Notes: generated from the sequence alone by a model not told the origin. Positions 34,705 through 43,770 are shown, numbered from the stretch's first letter. The stretch: 64,000 nt of DNA from Arthrobacter sp. OY3WO11 (GCF_001641125.1 NZ_LWLP01000001.1:66079-130078); one strand, 5' to 3'. Numbers and translations: made by a program.

Positions 34705-34733
34705 GGCGCCGGGCTCCCAAGGGGCCCGGCGCC
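34705..34733 (+). terminator. Terminator-like hairpin after purB
   Basis: Perfect 10-bp stem GGCGCCGGGC / GCCCGGCGCC with a 9-nt loop followed by TTGTGGT, 46 bp after the purB stop. Confidence 0.65.
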
Positions 34734-34780
34734 TTGTGGTGCGGGTCATTCGACCGTGCCGGGAGTGCGAAACTGGAAGC

Positions 34781-35458
34781 ATGAAGTTGCTGCTCATCCG
34801 CCACGGACAAACACCCGGTAACGTGCTCGGCCAGCTGGACACTGAGCACCCGGGGCCCGGCCTCACAGAATTAGGCGAACGCCAGGCCGAGGCAATGGCC
34901 CGCTCGCTGGCGAACGAACCCATCGGCGCCCTCTATGCGTCCACGCTGATCAGGACCCAGATCACCGCCGCACCGCTGGGCCGGGTGCACAGCCTGGAGG
35001 TGGAGGTGCTGGACGGCCTGCACGAGATCGAAGCCGGGTCCCTGGAAAAGCTGACGGACGAGGAGTCCCACAAGCGCTACATGGGAACGGTCTTCTCCTG
35101 GGCGGCGGGGGACCTGGACCGGAGGATGCCGGCCGGCCCCGACGGCCATACCTTCTTTGAGCGGTTTGACGCCGCTATCCACCGGGTGGTGGAGCGGGCG
35201 CTCGACCAGCAGCATGAGGCGGCGGCCGTCGTAAGCCACGGCGCGGCCATCCGGACCTGGGCGGGACGCCGGGCCGAGGATGCGGACCATGAGTTCGCGG
35301 CACGGCATGTGCTGGCCAATACCGGGATCGTGGCGCTGGAGGGCGACCCGGACCGCGGCTGGAAACTGCTCCACTGGGACGGCAGCCCGGTGGGCGGACT
35401 CGCCCTGGCTGATCCAACCGCGGAGGACCCCACCGGGCAGGACACCGCCGGGGCTTAG
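34781..35458 (+). CDS. Histidine phosphatase family protein (phosphoglycerate mutase-like)
   Basis: A 225-residue cytoplasmic phosphatase. The phosphohistidine motif LIRHGQTPGN is at residues 5-14, the second His is in VVSHGAAIRTW, and LHEIEAGSLE contains the acidic residue. ATG 34781 chosen because it begins directly at the first strand, although the ribosome site is weak. Substrate unknown; such proteins include broad phosphomonoesterases. It overlaps the tail of the opposite-strand kinase gene by 4 bp. Confidence 0.9.
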   Translation: MKLLLIRHGQTPGNVLGQLDTEHPGPGLTELGERQAEAMARSLANEPIGALYASTLIRTQITAAPLGRVHSLEVEVLDGLHEIEAGSLEKLTDEESHKRYMGTVFSWAAGDLDRRMPAGPDGHTFFERFDAAIHRVVERALDQQHEAAAVVSHGAAIRTWAGRRAEDADHEFAARHVLANTGIVALEGDPDRGWKLLHWDGSPVGGLALADPTAEDPTGQDTAGA

Positions 35459-36381
35459 GTCAGCTGCCGGATCCGGCGGGCGGGAAAAACCGCCATCCTG
35501 CGGCAGCTGCTGGTGGCGTCGCCGACGGGTACGGGCATGAGCCGCGCGGCCATGCCGGCGGCCTCCGGCGCCGTCGGCCGTTCCGCACTGTCCATGGCAG
35601 TCAGGGACCGGAGGAAGGAAGACCACCCGGGGCCCAGGGAGTCCGGCACCTGGGGACTGCGAAGTGTCCTGGCCACGAGCGACTCGATGGCCGTCCCGGG
35701 AAACGCCTTGGATCCTGTGAGGAGCTCCAGGAGGACCAAACCCATCGCGTAGACGTCCCAGGAAGGACGGACGGGACCGCCCGAGGCCTGCTCCGGGCTC
35801 ATGTAGTGCACAGTTCCCGATGAGACACCTGGTTCCGCAGGTGAACCGGCGGCCGCGACGATGCCGAAATCGACAATGCGCACAGGGCTCCGCCGCAGCC
35901 CGCTCAGCATCAGGTTGGCGGGTTTGATGTCCCGGTGGACCAGCCCTTCACCATGAAGGTGGCCCAGGCCTTCGAAGAGCCCCCGCGCCCAGCCGGCAAT
36001 GACGTCCGGGTGGTGCCGGCCGGTGCGGGCAGCCTCCGAGAGGCTCGGGCCGAGGGCCAGCTCCTCCACCAGGAACGGCCGCCCCGCCAGCGGTGTTCCG
36101 CCGGGGACAACGCCCAGTCCGATGAACCTGACAATTGAGGGGTGCCGGAGGGCTGCCAGCACCGCGGCCTCGTTGCTGATCCTCTCGAAGTGCTTCGCGG
36201 AATCGTCCACGGCCACCTTGACGGCAACATCCGGCCCGCCCTCAAGGTCGGCGGCCCGGAAAACCTGCGCCAGGGTGCCACGGCCCAGGAGGTCCTTGAG
36301 CTGGTAGCGGCTTGCCACGACGGGTCCGCCGAGTGCGAGTGCGCCAGCCGGCTGCCGGTGCGCCGGGGACGGAATGCTCAT
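35455..36381 (-). CDS. Soluble Ser/Thr protein kinase
   Basis: A 308-residue Hanks-type kinase with all key elements: glycine loop LLGRGTLAQVFRA, VAVKVAVDD (Lys), catalytic loop VHRDIKPANLML, DFG as VDFGIVAAAG, and MSPEQ in the activation segment. Unlike PknA/PknB there is no transmembrane helix and no PASTA domain after the kinase core, so it is probably cytoplasmic. ATG 36381 overlaps the stop of the small upstream gene (ATGA), so they are translationally coupled. Targets unknown. Confidence 0.9.
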   Translation of the reverse strand: MSIPSPAHRQPAGALALGGPVVASRYQLKDLLGRGTLAQVFRAADLEGGPDVAVKVAVDDSAKHFERISNEAAVLAALRHPSIVRFIGLGVVPGGTPLAGRPFLVEELALGPSLSEAARTGRHHPDVIAGWARGLFEGLGHLHGEGLVHRDIKPANLMLSGLRRSPVRIVDFGIVAAAGSPAEPGVSSGTVHYMSPEQASGGPVRPSWDVYAMGLVLLELLTGSKAFPGTAIESLVARTLRSPQVPDSLGPGWSSFLRSLTAMDSAERPTAPEAAGMAARLMPVPVGDATSSCRRMAVFPARRIRQLT

Positions 36382-36722
36382 GCGGAGAGGGCTGCGGAGT
36401 GCGGCATATCCAGCACAGCGGCACCGATCTTGGCCCCGGCCTGGGATCCGCGGGCGTACGGGGACCGGATCCAGGCGTCCAGCTGGAAGCCGCAACCGCA
36501 GCGCCACACGGGCGGAAGCTGGACGGCACCGCCGTCCTCAGGTTCAAACGAATAGCCGACGGCGGCCGGCCCCACGGCGGGCGTGACGAGGTCCATGGCG
36601 GTTCCACAATGGAAGGCACCGCCGCTGCCCGTGCCGCCCGACGGCCACGGTGCACTGAAGGCTGGGTCGGTTGCAGGGGAATCCAAGGGCAAAAGCTCAG
36701 TAAAGGTAACCAACAGGCTCAC
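36378..36722 (-). CDS. Small protein co-encoded with the Ser/Thr kinase, unknown function
   Basis: A 114-residue protein with two cysteines in a WRCGCGFQLD segment and no signal peptide or membrane helix. GTG start at 36722 follows CCGGAG closely. The stop overlaps the kinase start, so it may be a kinase partner, substrate or regulator. I do not recognise the family. Confidence 0.6.
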   Translation of the reverse strand: MSLLVTFTELLPLDSPATDPAFSAPWPSGGTGSGGAFHCGTAMDLVTPAVGPAAVGYSFEPEDGGAVQLPPVWRCGCGFQLDAWIRSPYARGSQAGAKIGAAVLDMPHSAALSA

Positions 36723-36767
36723 GACTCCGGCTGTAAATGTTCGGGATTATTCGTAAGCATACATATT

Positions 36768-36794
36768 GCTAGTCCATCTAGCTAGTCAGCCTAG
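36768..36794. promoter_or_regulatory. CTAG cluster in the kinase operon promoter region
   Basis: Four CTAG tetranucleotides (36769, 36778, 36782, 36791) within 26 bp, including the dyad GCTAG-TCCAT-CTAGC (36768-36782). CTAG is usually rare in bacterial DNA. The cluster reaches into the MarR stop codon and lies 46 bp upstream of the kinase-partner gene; candidate MarR-type operator. Confidence 0.45.
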
Positions 36795-37303
36795 TTACTT
36801 TTTTCGTCATGGTGCGATTTCTGGAGCGCTTCGGTCATCCGGCTCAGGAATTCCACCACCACCCGGGCCTCATCCGCCGAGAGTCCCTCGGCTACCGCCA
36901 TCATTTCCCGGTGCATGTTGCCAAGGGTCACCCGCACCTCCCTGTCGGACTCGACGGTGGGGACCACAATAACGGAGCGCCTGTCGGTGGGGTGGGCCTC
37001 GCGGCGGACATGCCCGCTGGCCACGAGCCGGTCAATAAGGGATGTGGTGGAAGCGCTGGTGATGCCGAGGAACTGGCTGATGTCCTTGGGTACCACCGAC
37101 TTTCCGGAGGCCTGGACGCGCAGCAGGTAGCGGAGGGCCAGGATGTCTGTCTCACCCATGCCCATGGAGTCACGGGTGGAGCGGCGCACCGCAGTTTCAG
37201 CGGTCCGGTAGTCCCGCAGGGACTTCAACACCGCGGCGCTGTAATCCAACTGACCGTCCGGCCCGTACCAATAACCGGACCCCTCATTACCCGTAGAACG
37301 CAT
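36791..37303 (-). CDS. MarR family transcriptional regulator
   Basis: A 170-residue winged-helix regulator: recognition region VVPKDISQFLGITSASTTSLIDRLVASGHVRREAHPTDRRS (about residues 70-110), with dimerization helices at both ends. It is directly upstream of the kinase operon on the same strand and divergent from a GNAT gene. Two GTCTA half-sites 16 bp apart lie upstream (about 37313-37334). Ligand and targets unknown. Confidence 0.9.
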   Translation of the reverse strand: MRSTGNEGSGYWYGPDGQLDYSAAVLKSLRDYRTAETAVRRSTRDSMGMGETDILALRYLLRVQASGKSVVPKDISQFLGITSASTTSLIDRLVASGHVRREAHPTDRRSVIVVPTVESDREVRVTLGNMHREMMAVAEGLSADEARVVVEFLSRMTEALQKSHHDEKSN

Positions 37304-37456
37304 GCAATCATATTAGACCAGCTGATAACTAGACGGCCAAGTAAGTTGCGGAGGCGAGCCCTGATGCGTTATCCGGGAACTAACCGGCAGGAAACACCGG
37401 CGTAACCGCCTTCTCATAGCCTAGGTTTGCATAACCCTTCGGCGAAGCGAGGCAGA

Positions 37457-37960
37457 ATGCAGACCAACCCGCGGTTGAACATCAGGCAGGTGCCCTGGTC
37501 AAACCCCGTAGGCGCCGACCTGCGGCGTGCGCAGCAGGCCGAACTCGACGCCCGCTTCGGTACACCTGACCACGAACCTGGCCCGCCGCCGTCGAGCGCG
37601 GACTGTGCCGTGTTCCTGGTGGCCTATGACAAAGGCTCGGGCCAGCCCGTGGGCTGCGGCGGCCTGCGGATGATCGACGCCACCACCGCCGAGATCAAGC
37701 GGCTGTACGTCATCCCGTACACCCGCGGCTCAGGCGTGGCCAGCTCGATCCTGGCGGCCCTCGAGGCAGAAGCGTTCAGGCTTGGATACACGCGCATCAA
37801 GGCCGAAGCGGGATCTGCCCAGCCGGACGGCCGGAACTTTTACGAAAACTCGGGCTTTGAGGCCGTTCCCAACTTTGGCCCCTACATTGGGGTGGCACAC
37901 TCCTACTGCTACGCGAAGAGCATCAATGCCCGCAGCGCCGCCCAGACTGCCATGGCCTAG
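37457..37960 (+). CDS. GNAT family N-acetyltransferase
   Basis: A 167-residue acetyltransferase. The acetyl-CoA loop RGSGVASSILAALEAEA (motif A), preceding strand IKRLYVIPYT and motif B FYENSGFEAV are visible. ATG 37457 chosen: the in-frame start 30 bp earlier adds residues not typical of the fold. Substrate unknown. Divergent from the MarR gene. Confidence 0.88.
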   Translation: MQTNPRLNIRQVPWSNPVGADLRRAQQAELDARFGTPDHEPGPPPSSADCAVFLVAYDKGSGQPVGCGGLRMIDATTAEIKRLYVIPYTRGSGVASSILAALEAEAFRLGYTRIKAEAGSAQPDGRNFYENSGFEAVPNFGPYIGVAHSYCYAKSINARSAAQTAMA

Positions 37961-38032
37961 GCCGGCGACCGGCATTCGGGGCGGGCTTTGTCACAGTGGG
38001 TGCGGCCGCAGCGCCTCGGCTAACCTCGGCCT

Positions 38033-38473
38033 ATGGAAACAGCAGACATCACCTTCCGCACCCGCAAGTGGGTCCGGCCCGAGGACCTGAACGCAAACGG
38101 GACGCTGTTCGGAGGGAGCCTGCTGAAGTGGATCGATGAGGAAGCGGCCATCTACGCGATCCTCCAGCTGGGCAACGGCCGCGCCGTCACCAAGTACATC
38201 TCGGAGATCAACTTCGTAAGCTCCGCGGTGCAGGGCGACCTGATCGAGATGGGGCTGACTGCCACGCGCTTCGGCCGGACGTCCCTGACCATGCGCGCCG
38301 AGGTCCGCAACATGATCACCCGCCAGAGCATCCTCACCATCGAGGAAATCGTCTTCGTGAACCTCAGCCCATCGGGCCGGCCGGAGCCGCACGGCTACAC
38401 GGAAATCACCTACGACCGGGACAGGATCCCCACCCACCATCTGACTGAGACGCACAGCGGAGACGCACAGTAA
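38033..38473 (+). CDS. Acyl-CoA thioesterase, hotdog fold (YciA/BACH type)
   Basis: A 146-residue cytoplasmic thioesterase. LNANGTLFGGSLLKWIDEEAA carries the conserved Asn and Asp/Glu of the 4-hydroxybenzoyl/YciA-type active site, and the later strands VTKYISEINFVSSAVQGDLIEMGL are typical. Probably trims acyl-CoAs; chain-length preference unknown. Single gene, 72 bp after the GNAT gene. Confidence 0.9.
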   Translation: METADITFRTRKWVRPEDLNANGTLFGGSLLKWIDEEAAIYAILQLGNGRAVTKYISEINFVSSAVQGDLIEMGLTATRFGRTSLTMRAEVRNMITRQSILTIEEIVFVNLSPSGRPEPHGYTEITYDRDRIPTHHLTETHSGDAQ

Positions 38474-38577
38474 CCGCTGACGCTGTCAGCACTGACCCAA
38501 GTCAGAGCTGACGTTTTACCGCCTGTTTACCCGCACACCCCCGACCGTTCCTTTGACTGGACCAGAGTAACCAGCCG

Positions 38578-38609
38578 GGCTGTTTATCGAATCGATAGCC
38601 ATAACAGCC
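38578..38609. promoter_or_regulatory. Nested dyads upstream of the ABC importer operon
   Basis: Outer repeat GGCTGTT (38578-38584) / AACAGCC (38603-38609) encloses a perfect TATCG-AAT-CGATA dyad (38585-38597). They sit 72-103 bp before the receptor gene start. Good candidate for metal- or phosphate-responsive regulation of the importer, but the regulator is unknown. Confidence 0.5.
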
Positions 38610-38680
38610 GTGAATTTCGCCTGCCCGGCGTTAGGCTTGCCGGACATGCTCCGATTCCAGTCCAGAAATGAGTCCAGATC

Positions 38681-39757
38681 GTGCGTACATTGAAGACTTT
38701 GGTTGCCGCCGCCGTCGCCGTCACCCTCCTTGCCGGATGCGGCGGAGGTGAAGCATCGCCCGGGGCCTCGGGTGATGCCTCCTCAGCCCCGGCCGGCGGC
38801 TCCGGGGACACCCTGGTGGTTTACACCAACTCCAACGGTGAGGGCCGCGGGGAATGGTGGACCGCCAAGGCCGCCGAGTCCGGCTTCAAGATCGAGATAG
38901 TCGGCGCGGGTGGCGCGGACGCCACCAACAAGCTGATCGCGGAGAAGAACAACCCGATCGCCGACGTCGCTTTCGGGCTCAACAACATGTACTTCTCGCA
39001 GATCCAGGCCGAGGACGCCCTGGAGGCGTATGAACCGTCGTGGGCGGGCGAGGTGGACAAGGAACTGGGCGACGGCGAAACGTACTGGCCGCTGGTCAAG
39101 CAGGCCATCCTCCTCGGCTACAACTCGGACAAGATCTCCGCGGACAACGCGCCGCAGGACTGGACCGACCTGTGGACCAAGGACGAGTTCAAGGACCGCT
39201 ACGAACGGGTAACCGGCCTGGGTACGGCCACGGCGCAGCTGGTCTTCGCCGGAATCCTCAGCCGTTACCAGGACGACTCCGGCGACCTTGGCGTCTCGGA
39301 CGAAGGCTGGGAGCAGGTGGAGCAGTACTTCCAGAACGGCAGCCCCGCCGTTGCGAAGACAGACCTCTTTGCCCGGATCGCGTCCGGTGAAGTGGACATG
39401 GGCCAGATGCCGTCCTCGATCATCGCCGAACGCGAAAAGTCCTTCAACGTCAACGTGGAAACAGTGATCCCGTCCGTTGGCGTCCCGCTGGCCGTGGAAC
39501 AGATCGCGCTGGTAAAGGGCACGGAGAAGAAGGAACAGGCGCAGAAGTTCATCGACTGGTTCGGCAGCGCCGAGGTCCAGGGCGAGTTTGCCCAGCAGTT
39601 CAACGCAATGCCGGTCAACAAGGAAGCCGAAGCCCAAGCCAATCCCGAGGTAGTGGACTTCTTCGCGGACCTCAAGCAGCAGGACATCGACTGGGACTTC
39701 GTGCAGGAGAACATGGGCGCCTGGGTGGAAAAGATCGAACTCGAGTACATGACGTAA
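38681..39757 (+). CDS. ABC transporter substrate-binding lipoprotein (iron/phosphonate type)
   Basis: A 358-residue extracytoplasmic receptor, lipobox LLAGC (Cys20) followed by a glycine and Ser/Ala/Pro linker. The family 1/6-type pattern LVVYTNSNGE, ADVAFGLNN, and IALVKGTEKKEQAQKFIDWF is shared by ferric-iron, thiamine and 2-aminoethylphosphonate receptors. Start GTG at 38681. First gene of a three-gene importer operon with the ATPase and fused permease. Ligand cannot be fixed. Confidence 0.9.
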   Translation: MRTLKTLVAAAVAVTLLAGCGGGEASPGASGDASSAPAGGSGDTLVVYTNSNGEGRGEWWTAKAAESGFKIEIVGAGGADATNKLIAEKNNPIADVAFGLNNMYFSQIQAEDALEAYEPSWAGEVDKELGDGETYWPLVKQAILLGYNSDKISADNAPQDWTDLWTKDEFKDRYERVTGLGTATAQLVFAGILSRYQDDSGDLGVSDEGWEQVEQYFQNGSPAVAKTDLFARIASGEVDMGQMPSSIIAEREKSFNVNVETVIPSVGVPLAVEQIALVKGTEKKEQAQKFIDWFGSAEVQGEFAQQFNAMPVNKEAEAQANPEVVDFFADLKQQDIDWDFVQENMGAWVEKIELEYMT

Positions 39758-39801
39758 CCCGGCCCCGTCCACCCCTTTTCGCTTCATCAGACAGGTTTGC
39801 C

Positions 39802-40869
39802 ATGATCCGCTTGGACAACATCGAAGTTTCCTTTGGTGATTTCACCGCCATCCCGAATCTTGACCTGCACGTGCTTCCGGGGGAGTTCTTCACCCTCCTG
39901 GGGCCGTCCGGCTGCGGGAAGACGACGGCGTTGCGCACCTTGGCAGGGTTCATCCAGCCCTCCAAAGGAACGGTGCGGGTGGATGGCAAGGACGTCACCC
40001 AGCTCCCCAGCGACAAGAGGCAGGTGGGCATGGTGTTCCAGAACTATGCCCTCTTCCCCAGCATGAGCGTGTGGGAAAACATCGCTTTCGGGCTGCGGGT
40101 CCGGAAGGAGAAACCTGCGGACAGCGACCGCCTGGTGCGGGACATTGCCCGGCGGGTGGAGCTCAGCGATGAGCAGCTGTCCAAGAACGTCGCTGAGCTG
40201 TCCGGCGGGCAACAGCAGCGCGTGGCGGTGGCGCGGGCCCTGGTGCTGCGGCCCAAAATCCTCTTGCTGGACGAGCCGTTGTCCAACCTGGACGCCAAGC
40301 TGCGCCACCAGCTCCGCCAGCAGCTCAAGGACCTGCAGAGCGAATTCGGGATCACCACGGTGTACGTCACCCATGACCAGGACGAGGCCCTAGCCATGAG
40401 CGACCGGGTAGCCGTGTTCAACAAGGGCGTGGTGGAGCAGGTGGGGACGCCGCAGGAGATCTACGACCATTCGGCCACCGAATTCGTCTGCAACTTCATC
40501 GGGGACAGCTCGGCCCTGACGCCGGAGTTCGTGGCGGAGCTGAACCGGCTCTCAGGTGCGGGGCTTAGCCCTGACGCCAATTCCTACCTCCGGGTGGAAA
40601 AGGCCTCCTTGAGCCCCGCGCCTGAAGGAGGCGCCGCCGTCGGACTTCCCGGCACGGTGGTATCACGCACCTACCACGGCCTGCACAGCCGGTACGTGGT
40701 GCGGAGCCACGGCGCTGACATCCGCCTCCTGGTGAGGGAAGAAGGCGGCGCCCACCACGAACCAGGCACCGAAGCCACTGTCTACCTTCAGCCCGCACAC
40801 GTTCTGCAGTACCACCCGGACACAGGCGCCGCCCTTCGGCAGCGGGACCCGGCAGCAGTCCTGCCATGA
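39802..40869 (+). CDS. ABC transporter ATP-binding protein (FbpC/PotA type)
   Basis: A 355-residue ATPase: Walker A GPSGCGKTT (about residues 35-43), signature LSGGQQQRVAVARAL, Walker B ILLLDEPLSNLD and switch His in VYVTHDQDEA. A C-terminal TOBE-like domain (about residues 240-345) is typical of iron, phosphonate, maltose and polyamine transporters. The stop overlaps the permease start (ATGA). Confidence 0.93.
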   Translation: MIRLDNIEVSFGDFTAIPNLDLHVLPGEFFTLLGPSGCGKTTALRTLAGFIQPSKGTVRVDGKDVTQLPSDKRQVGMVFQNYALFPSMSVWENIAFGLRVRKEKPADSDRLVRDIARRVELSDEQLSKNVAELSGGQQQRVAVARALVLRPKILLLDEPLSNLDAKLRHQLRQQLKDLQSEFGITTVYVTHDQDEALAMSDRVAVFNKGVVEQVGTPQEIYDHSATEFVCNFIGDSSALTPEFVAELNRLSGAGLSPDANSYLRVEKASLSPAPEGGAAVGLPGTVVSRTYHGLHSRYVVRSHGADIRLLVREEGGAHHEPGTEATVYLQPAHVLQYHPDTGAALRQRDPAAVLP

Positions 40870-42686
40870 GCAGCACGGCGGTACGCGCCATGGTCCGCTC
40901 CCCCTTCGTGCTGATCGTGGGGGCGGTCCTGACCTGGTTCATCGCGGCATTCCTGGTCTGGCCCAACATCAACGTGCTGATCGCAACGTTCTTCCCGGAC
41001 GGCAGCTTCTCCGGGCGGGCCGCGGAGAAGCTCTTCTCGTCCCAGCGAGCCATGAAGGCGCTGGGCAACAGCTTCCTGCTGGCGGTGGCCCTGTCCATCA
41101 CGGTGAACCTGGTGGGTGTGTTCATTGTCCTGGTGACGCACTACTTCCGGATCCGCGGTTCCAGGATCCTGTTCCTGGGTTACGCGTCCACTTTCATCTA
41201 CGGCGGCATCGTCCTGGCTGCCGGGTACAAGTTCATCTACGGGGACAAGGGAATTGTCACGTCCCTGCTGGTCAAGATGTTTCCCGGCATGGACCCGGCG
41301 TGGTTCTCCGGTTTCTTCGCCGTCCTGGTGGTAATGACGTTCGCCACCACCACCAACCACATGCTGTTCGTTGCCAATGCCCTCAAAGGCGTTGACTACC
41401 AGACCATTGAAGCTGCCCGGAACCTGGGGGCCTCCACGTGGACCATCCTGCGGCGGATCGTGCTGCCCATGCTCAAGCCGACGCTGTTCGCCGTCACCAT
41501 CCTGTCCTTCCTGACCGGGCTCGGTGCCCTGAGCGCTCCGCAGGTGCTCGGCGGGCGCGACTTCCAGACCATTACCCCGATGATCCTGACGTTCACCAAC
41601 AGCCCCACCTCGCGGGACCTCGCGGCGCTGCTGGCCGTGATCCTGGGCCTGGCCACCATCCTGATGCTCGCCGTGATGTCCCGGCTGGAAAAGGGCGGCA
41701 CCTACTTTTCGGTGTCCAAGGTGTCCTCGGCGCTGCAGAAGCAGGACATCACAAACCCTGTGGCCAACGTGGTGGTCCACGCGGTGGCTTACCTGCTGTT
41801 TGCCGTGTACACGCTGCCGGTGGTGCTGATTGTGCTGTACTCCTTTGCCGATGGCGCCGCGATCCAGACGGGCGAGCTGGCATTCGGCAGCCTCACGCTC
41901 GAGAACTATGAGCGGGTCCTGACCCAGCCGTCCGGGCTGCGGCCGTTCACCGTGAGCGTGGTGTACAGCGCCCTGGCGGCAGTGATCGCTGTGGGCGGGC
42001 TGCTGTTTGTGGCCCGGCTGCTGCAGAAGTACAAGAACTGGGTGGCCTCAGTCTTCGAATACCTGCTCCACATTCCGTGGATCCTGCCGTCCGCGCTCCT
42101 GGCTTTGGGCCTCATCATCAGCTACGACCACCCCAACCCCCTGGTGGGCGGGGCAGTCCTGACCGGGACCACCGTGATCCTGCTGATCGCTTTCGTCACG
42201 GTCAAAATTCCGTTCACGCTGCGCATGCTCAAGGCGTCCTTCGCCTCGGTCAACTCCTCGCTGGAGGAGGCGGCGGCCATCATGGGTGCTAAAACCCTGT
42301 ACGTGTTCCGACGGATCCTGCTGCCCTTGGTGCTCCCGGCCGCTGCCGCGATTACGGCGCTGAATTTCAACAGCCTGCTGGACGACTACGACACCGCTAT
42401 CTTCCTGGCGCATCCCCTGGTCCAGCCGCTGGGCCTGGTCATCAAAGCCAACACAGACGGCGCGGAGGGCGTCGACGGAGTCGCCAATACGTTCGTTTAC
42501 ACCGTGCTGCTGATGGTCATCACCGGTGTTACCATGTATCTCGTTTATGGCCGCTCCAGCAGGGAGAAGTCCCGGAAGAAGCGGCTGCCGGCCGTTCCGC
42601 CGGCCTCCCAGGTTCCCGGTTCGGGAATTCCGGGAACGCCGGTTTCCGGGGAGGACGCCGCGCAGCCTGCAGCTCCCGTCCGCTGA
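40866..42686 (+). CDS. ABC transporter permease, two fused membrane domains (FbpB/ThiP type)
   Basis: A 606-residue inner-membrane protein with two repeats of about six helices, each with its EAA loop: EAARNLGASTWTILRRIVLPM near residue 190 and EEAAAIMGAKTLYVFRRILLP near residue 470. Fused double permeases are characteristic of ferric-iron, thiamine and 2-aminoethylphosphonate importers. A Pro/Ala-rich C-terminal tail of about 35 residues is cytoplasmic or linker-like. Ends directly against the convergent monooxygenase gene. Confidence 0.92.
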   Translation: MSSTAVRAMVRSPFVLIVGAVLTWFIAAFLVWPNINVLIATFFPDGSFSGRAAEKLFSSQRAMKALGNSFLLAVALSITVNLVGVFIVLVTHYFRIRGSRILFLGYASTFIYGGIVLAAGYKFIYGDKGIVTSLLVKMFPGMDPAWFSGFFAVLVVMTFATTTNHMLFVANALKGVDYQTIEAARNLGASTWTILRRIVLPMLKPTLFAVTILSFLTGLGALSAPQVLGGRDFQTITPMILTFTNSPTSRDLAALLAVILGLATILMLAVMSRLEKGGTYFSVSKVSSALQKQDITNPVANVVVHAVAYLLFAVYTLPVVLIVLYSFADGAAIQTGELAFGSLTLENYERVLTQPSGLRPFTVSVVYSALAAVIAVGGLLFVARLLQKYKNWVASVFEYLLHIPWILPSALLALGLIISYDHPNPLVGGAVLTGTTVILLIAFVTVKIPFTLRMLKASFASVNSSLEEAAAIMGAKTLYVFRRILLPLVLPAAAAITALNFNSLLDDYDTAIFLAHPLVQPLGLVIKANTDGAEGVDGVANTFVYTVLLMVITGVTMYLVYGRSSREKSRKKRLPAVPPASQVPGSGIPGTPVSGEDAAQPAAPVR

Positions 42687-43742
42687 TCAGCCGGCGGAAC
42701 CGCTGACGACGGCGGCGCGGCCGTTCCGCCGTCGGGCCAGCTTGAGGAGGCCATCACGCAGGGGCTGGGCGCCGTCCGCGAGGGCGAGGCGCCCCATTGC
42801 CGAGGATGCCAGGCTGAGGGCGCGGGTCCTTGGCCGCCGCTGCCGGTCGTAGGCATGCAGTGCCTGGGCTTCTGGCAGCGTGTTGAGGAGGTCGGCCAGC
42901 GTTACGGCATCCACCAGCGACTCGCAGGCGCCGCGCCCCAGGGTGGGCATCATGGCGTGAGCGGCGTCGCCGATGAGCACGGTCCGCCCGCGGACGTAGG
43001 AGCCAAGACGCGGAACTGTCCAGAGCCGCTGGACCAGGCATGCGTCGGGTGTGGCTGCGGCCAGCGTGCGGCGGATGGCGGGCGCGTGGCCGGCGTAGCG
43101 CTCCCGGGCGTATTCCAGGGCTGATGCTGCGTCAATTCCGTACGGGCCCATCGCGGACCGGTAGCTGGCCCACCAGAAGGACCCTCCCCGGGCGGCAGCC
43201 ATGCCGAACAGGTCGCCGCGGCCCCAGTACTCGCCCACCTCGTCCTGGCTGACCGGAGCAGGCAGGGTCCCGCGGAGGGCGAGGTACGGGGTGAGGCGGG
43301 CATCCGTTCCGGCGCCCCAGACTTCCCGCCGGACTGCGCTGTGCACGCCGTCAGCGCCGACCACCAGGCTGCCGTCGTCGTGAAGTGACCGCACGTTGCT
43401 GGTGATCCGGCGGACGGTTCCCGGGACGGCACCGTCCATCAACCGCAGCAGGTCAACCCGTGAAATGCCGAACATCTCCCCCGCGTTTACGGTGATCCAG
43501 GGCTCCCCCTGGGCGTTACGTACCGATCCGCTGCCGATCACCGGACTGACCGCCCGCGCCTCTTCAAGGATCCCCAGCCGCGCCAGTGCACGTTGGGCAT
43601 TGGGCCACATCCCCAGTGCGTTGCCCACGGCCGGCAGCCCGGGCCGCTTCTCGTACACCGTCACCTGGAACCGGCTGTGGTCCAGGCTCGCGGCCAGCGC
43701 CAGGCCGGCAATGCCGCCGCCAACAATCGAGATTGTTTCCAT
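42687..43742 (-). CDS. FAD-dependent aromatic monooxygenase
   Basis: A 351-residue flavoprotein hydroxylase of the PHBH/salicylate-hydroxylase group: N-terminal FAD motif VGGGIAGLALAASL, the middle DG motif VVGADGVHSAVRREV and the C-terminal GDAAHAMMPTLGRGA. Slightly short for the family. Divergent from a TetR gene with a perfect dyad between them, so it is probably induced by its substrate through that repressor. Its stop abuts the permease stop. Substrate unknown; likely a phenolic or aromatic acid. Confidence 0.9.
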   Translation of the reverse strand: METISIVGGGIAGLALAASLDHSRFQVTVYEKRPGLPAVGNALGMWPNAQRALARLGILEEARAVSPVIGSGSVRNAQGEPWITVNAGEMFGISRVDLLRLMDGAVPGTVRRITSNVRSLHDDGSLVVGADGVHSAVRREVWGAGTDARLTPYLALRGTLPAPVSQDEVGEYWGRGDLFGMAAARGGSFWWASYRSAMGPYGIDAASALEYARERYAGHAPAIRRTLAAATPDACLVQRLWTVPRLGSYVRGRTVLIGDAAHAMMPTLGRGACESLVDAVTLADLLNTLPEAQALHAYDRQRRPRTRALSLASSAMGRLALADGAQPLRDGLLKLARRRNGRAAVVSGSAG

Positions 43743-43752
43743 GCAGGTAATT

Positions 43753-43770
43753 TTACTACTTTTGTAGTAA
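43753..43770. promoter_or_regulatory. TetR operator between monooxygenase and TetR genes
   Basis: Perfect dyad TTACTAC-TTTT-GTAGTAA, AT-rich, 11 bp upstream of the monooxygenase start and 29 bp upstream of the TetR start. A textbook shared operator position. Confidence 0.75.
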
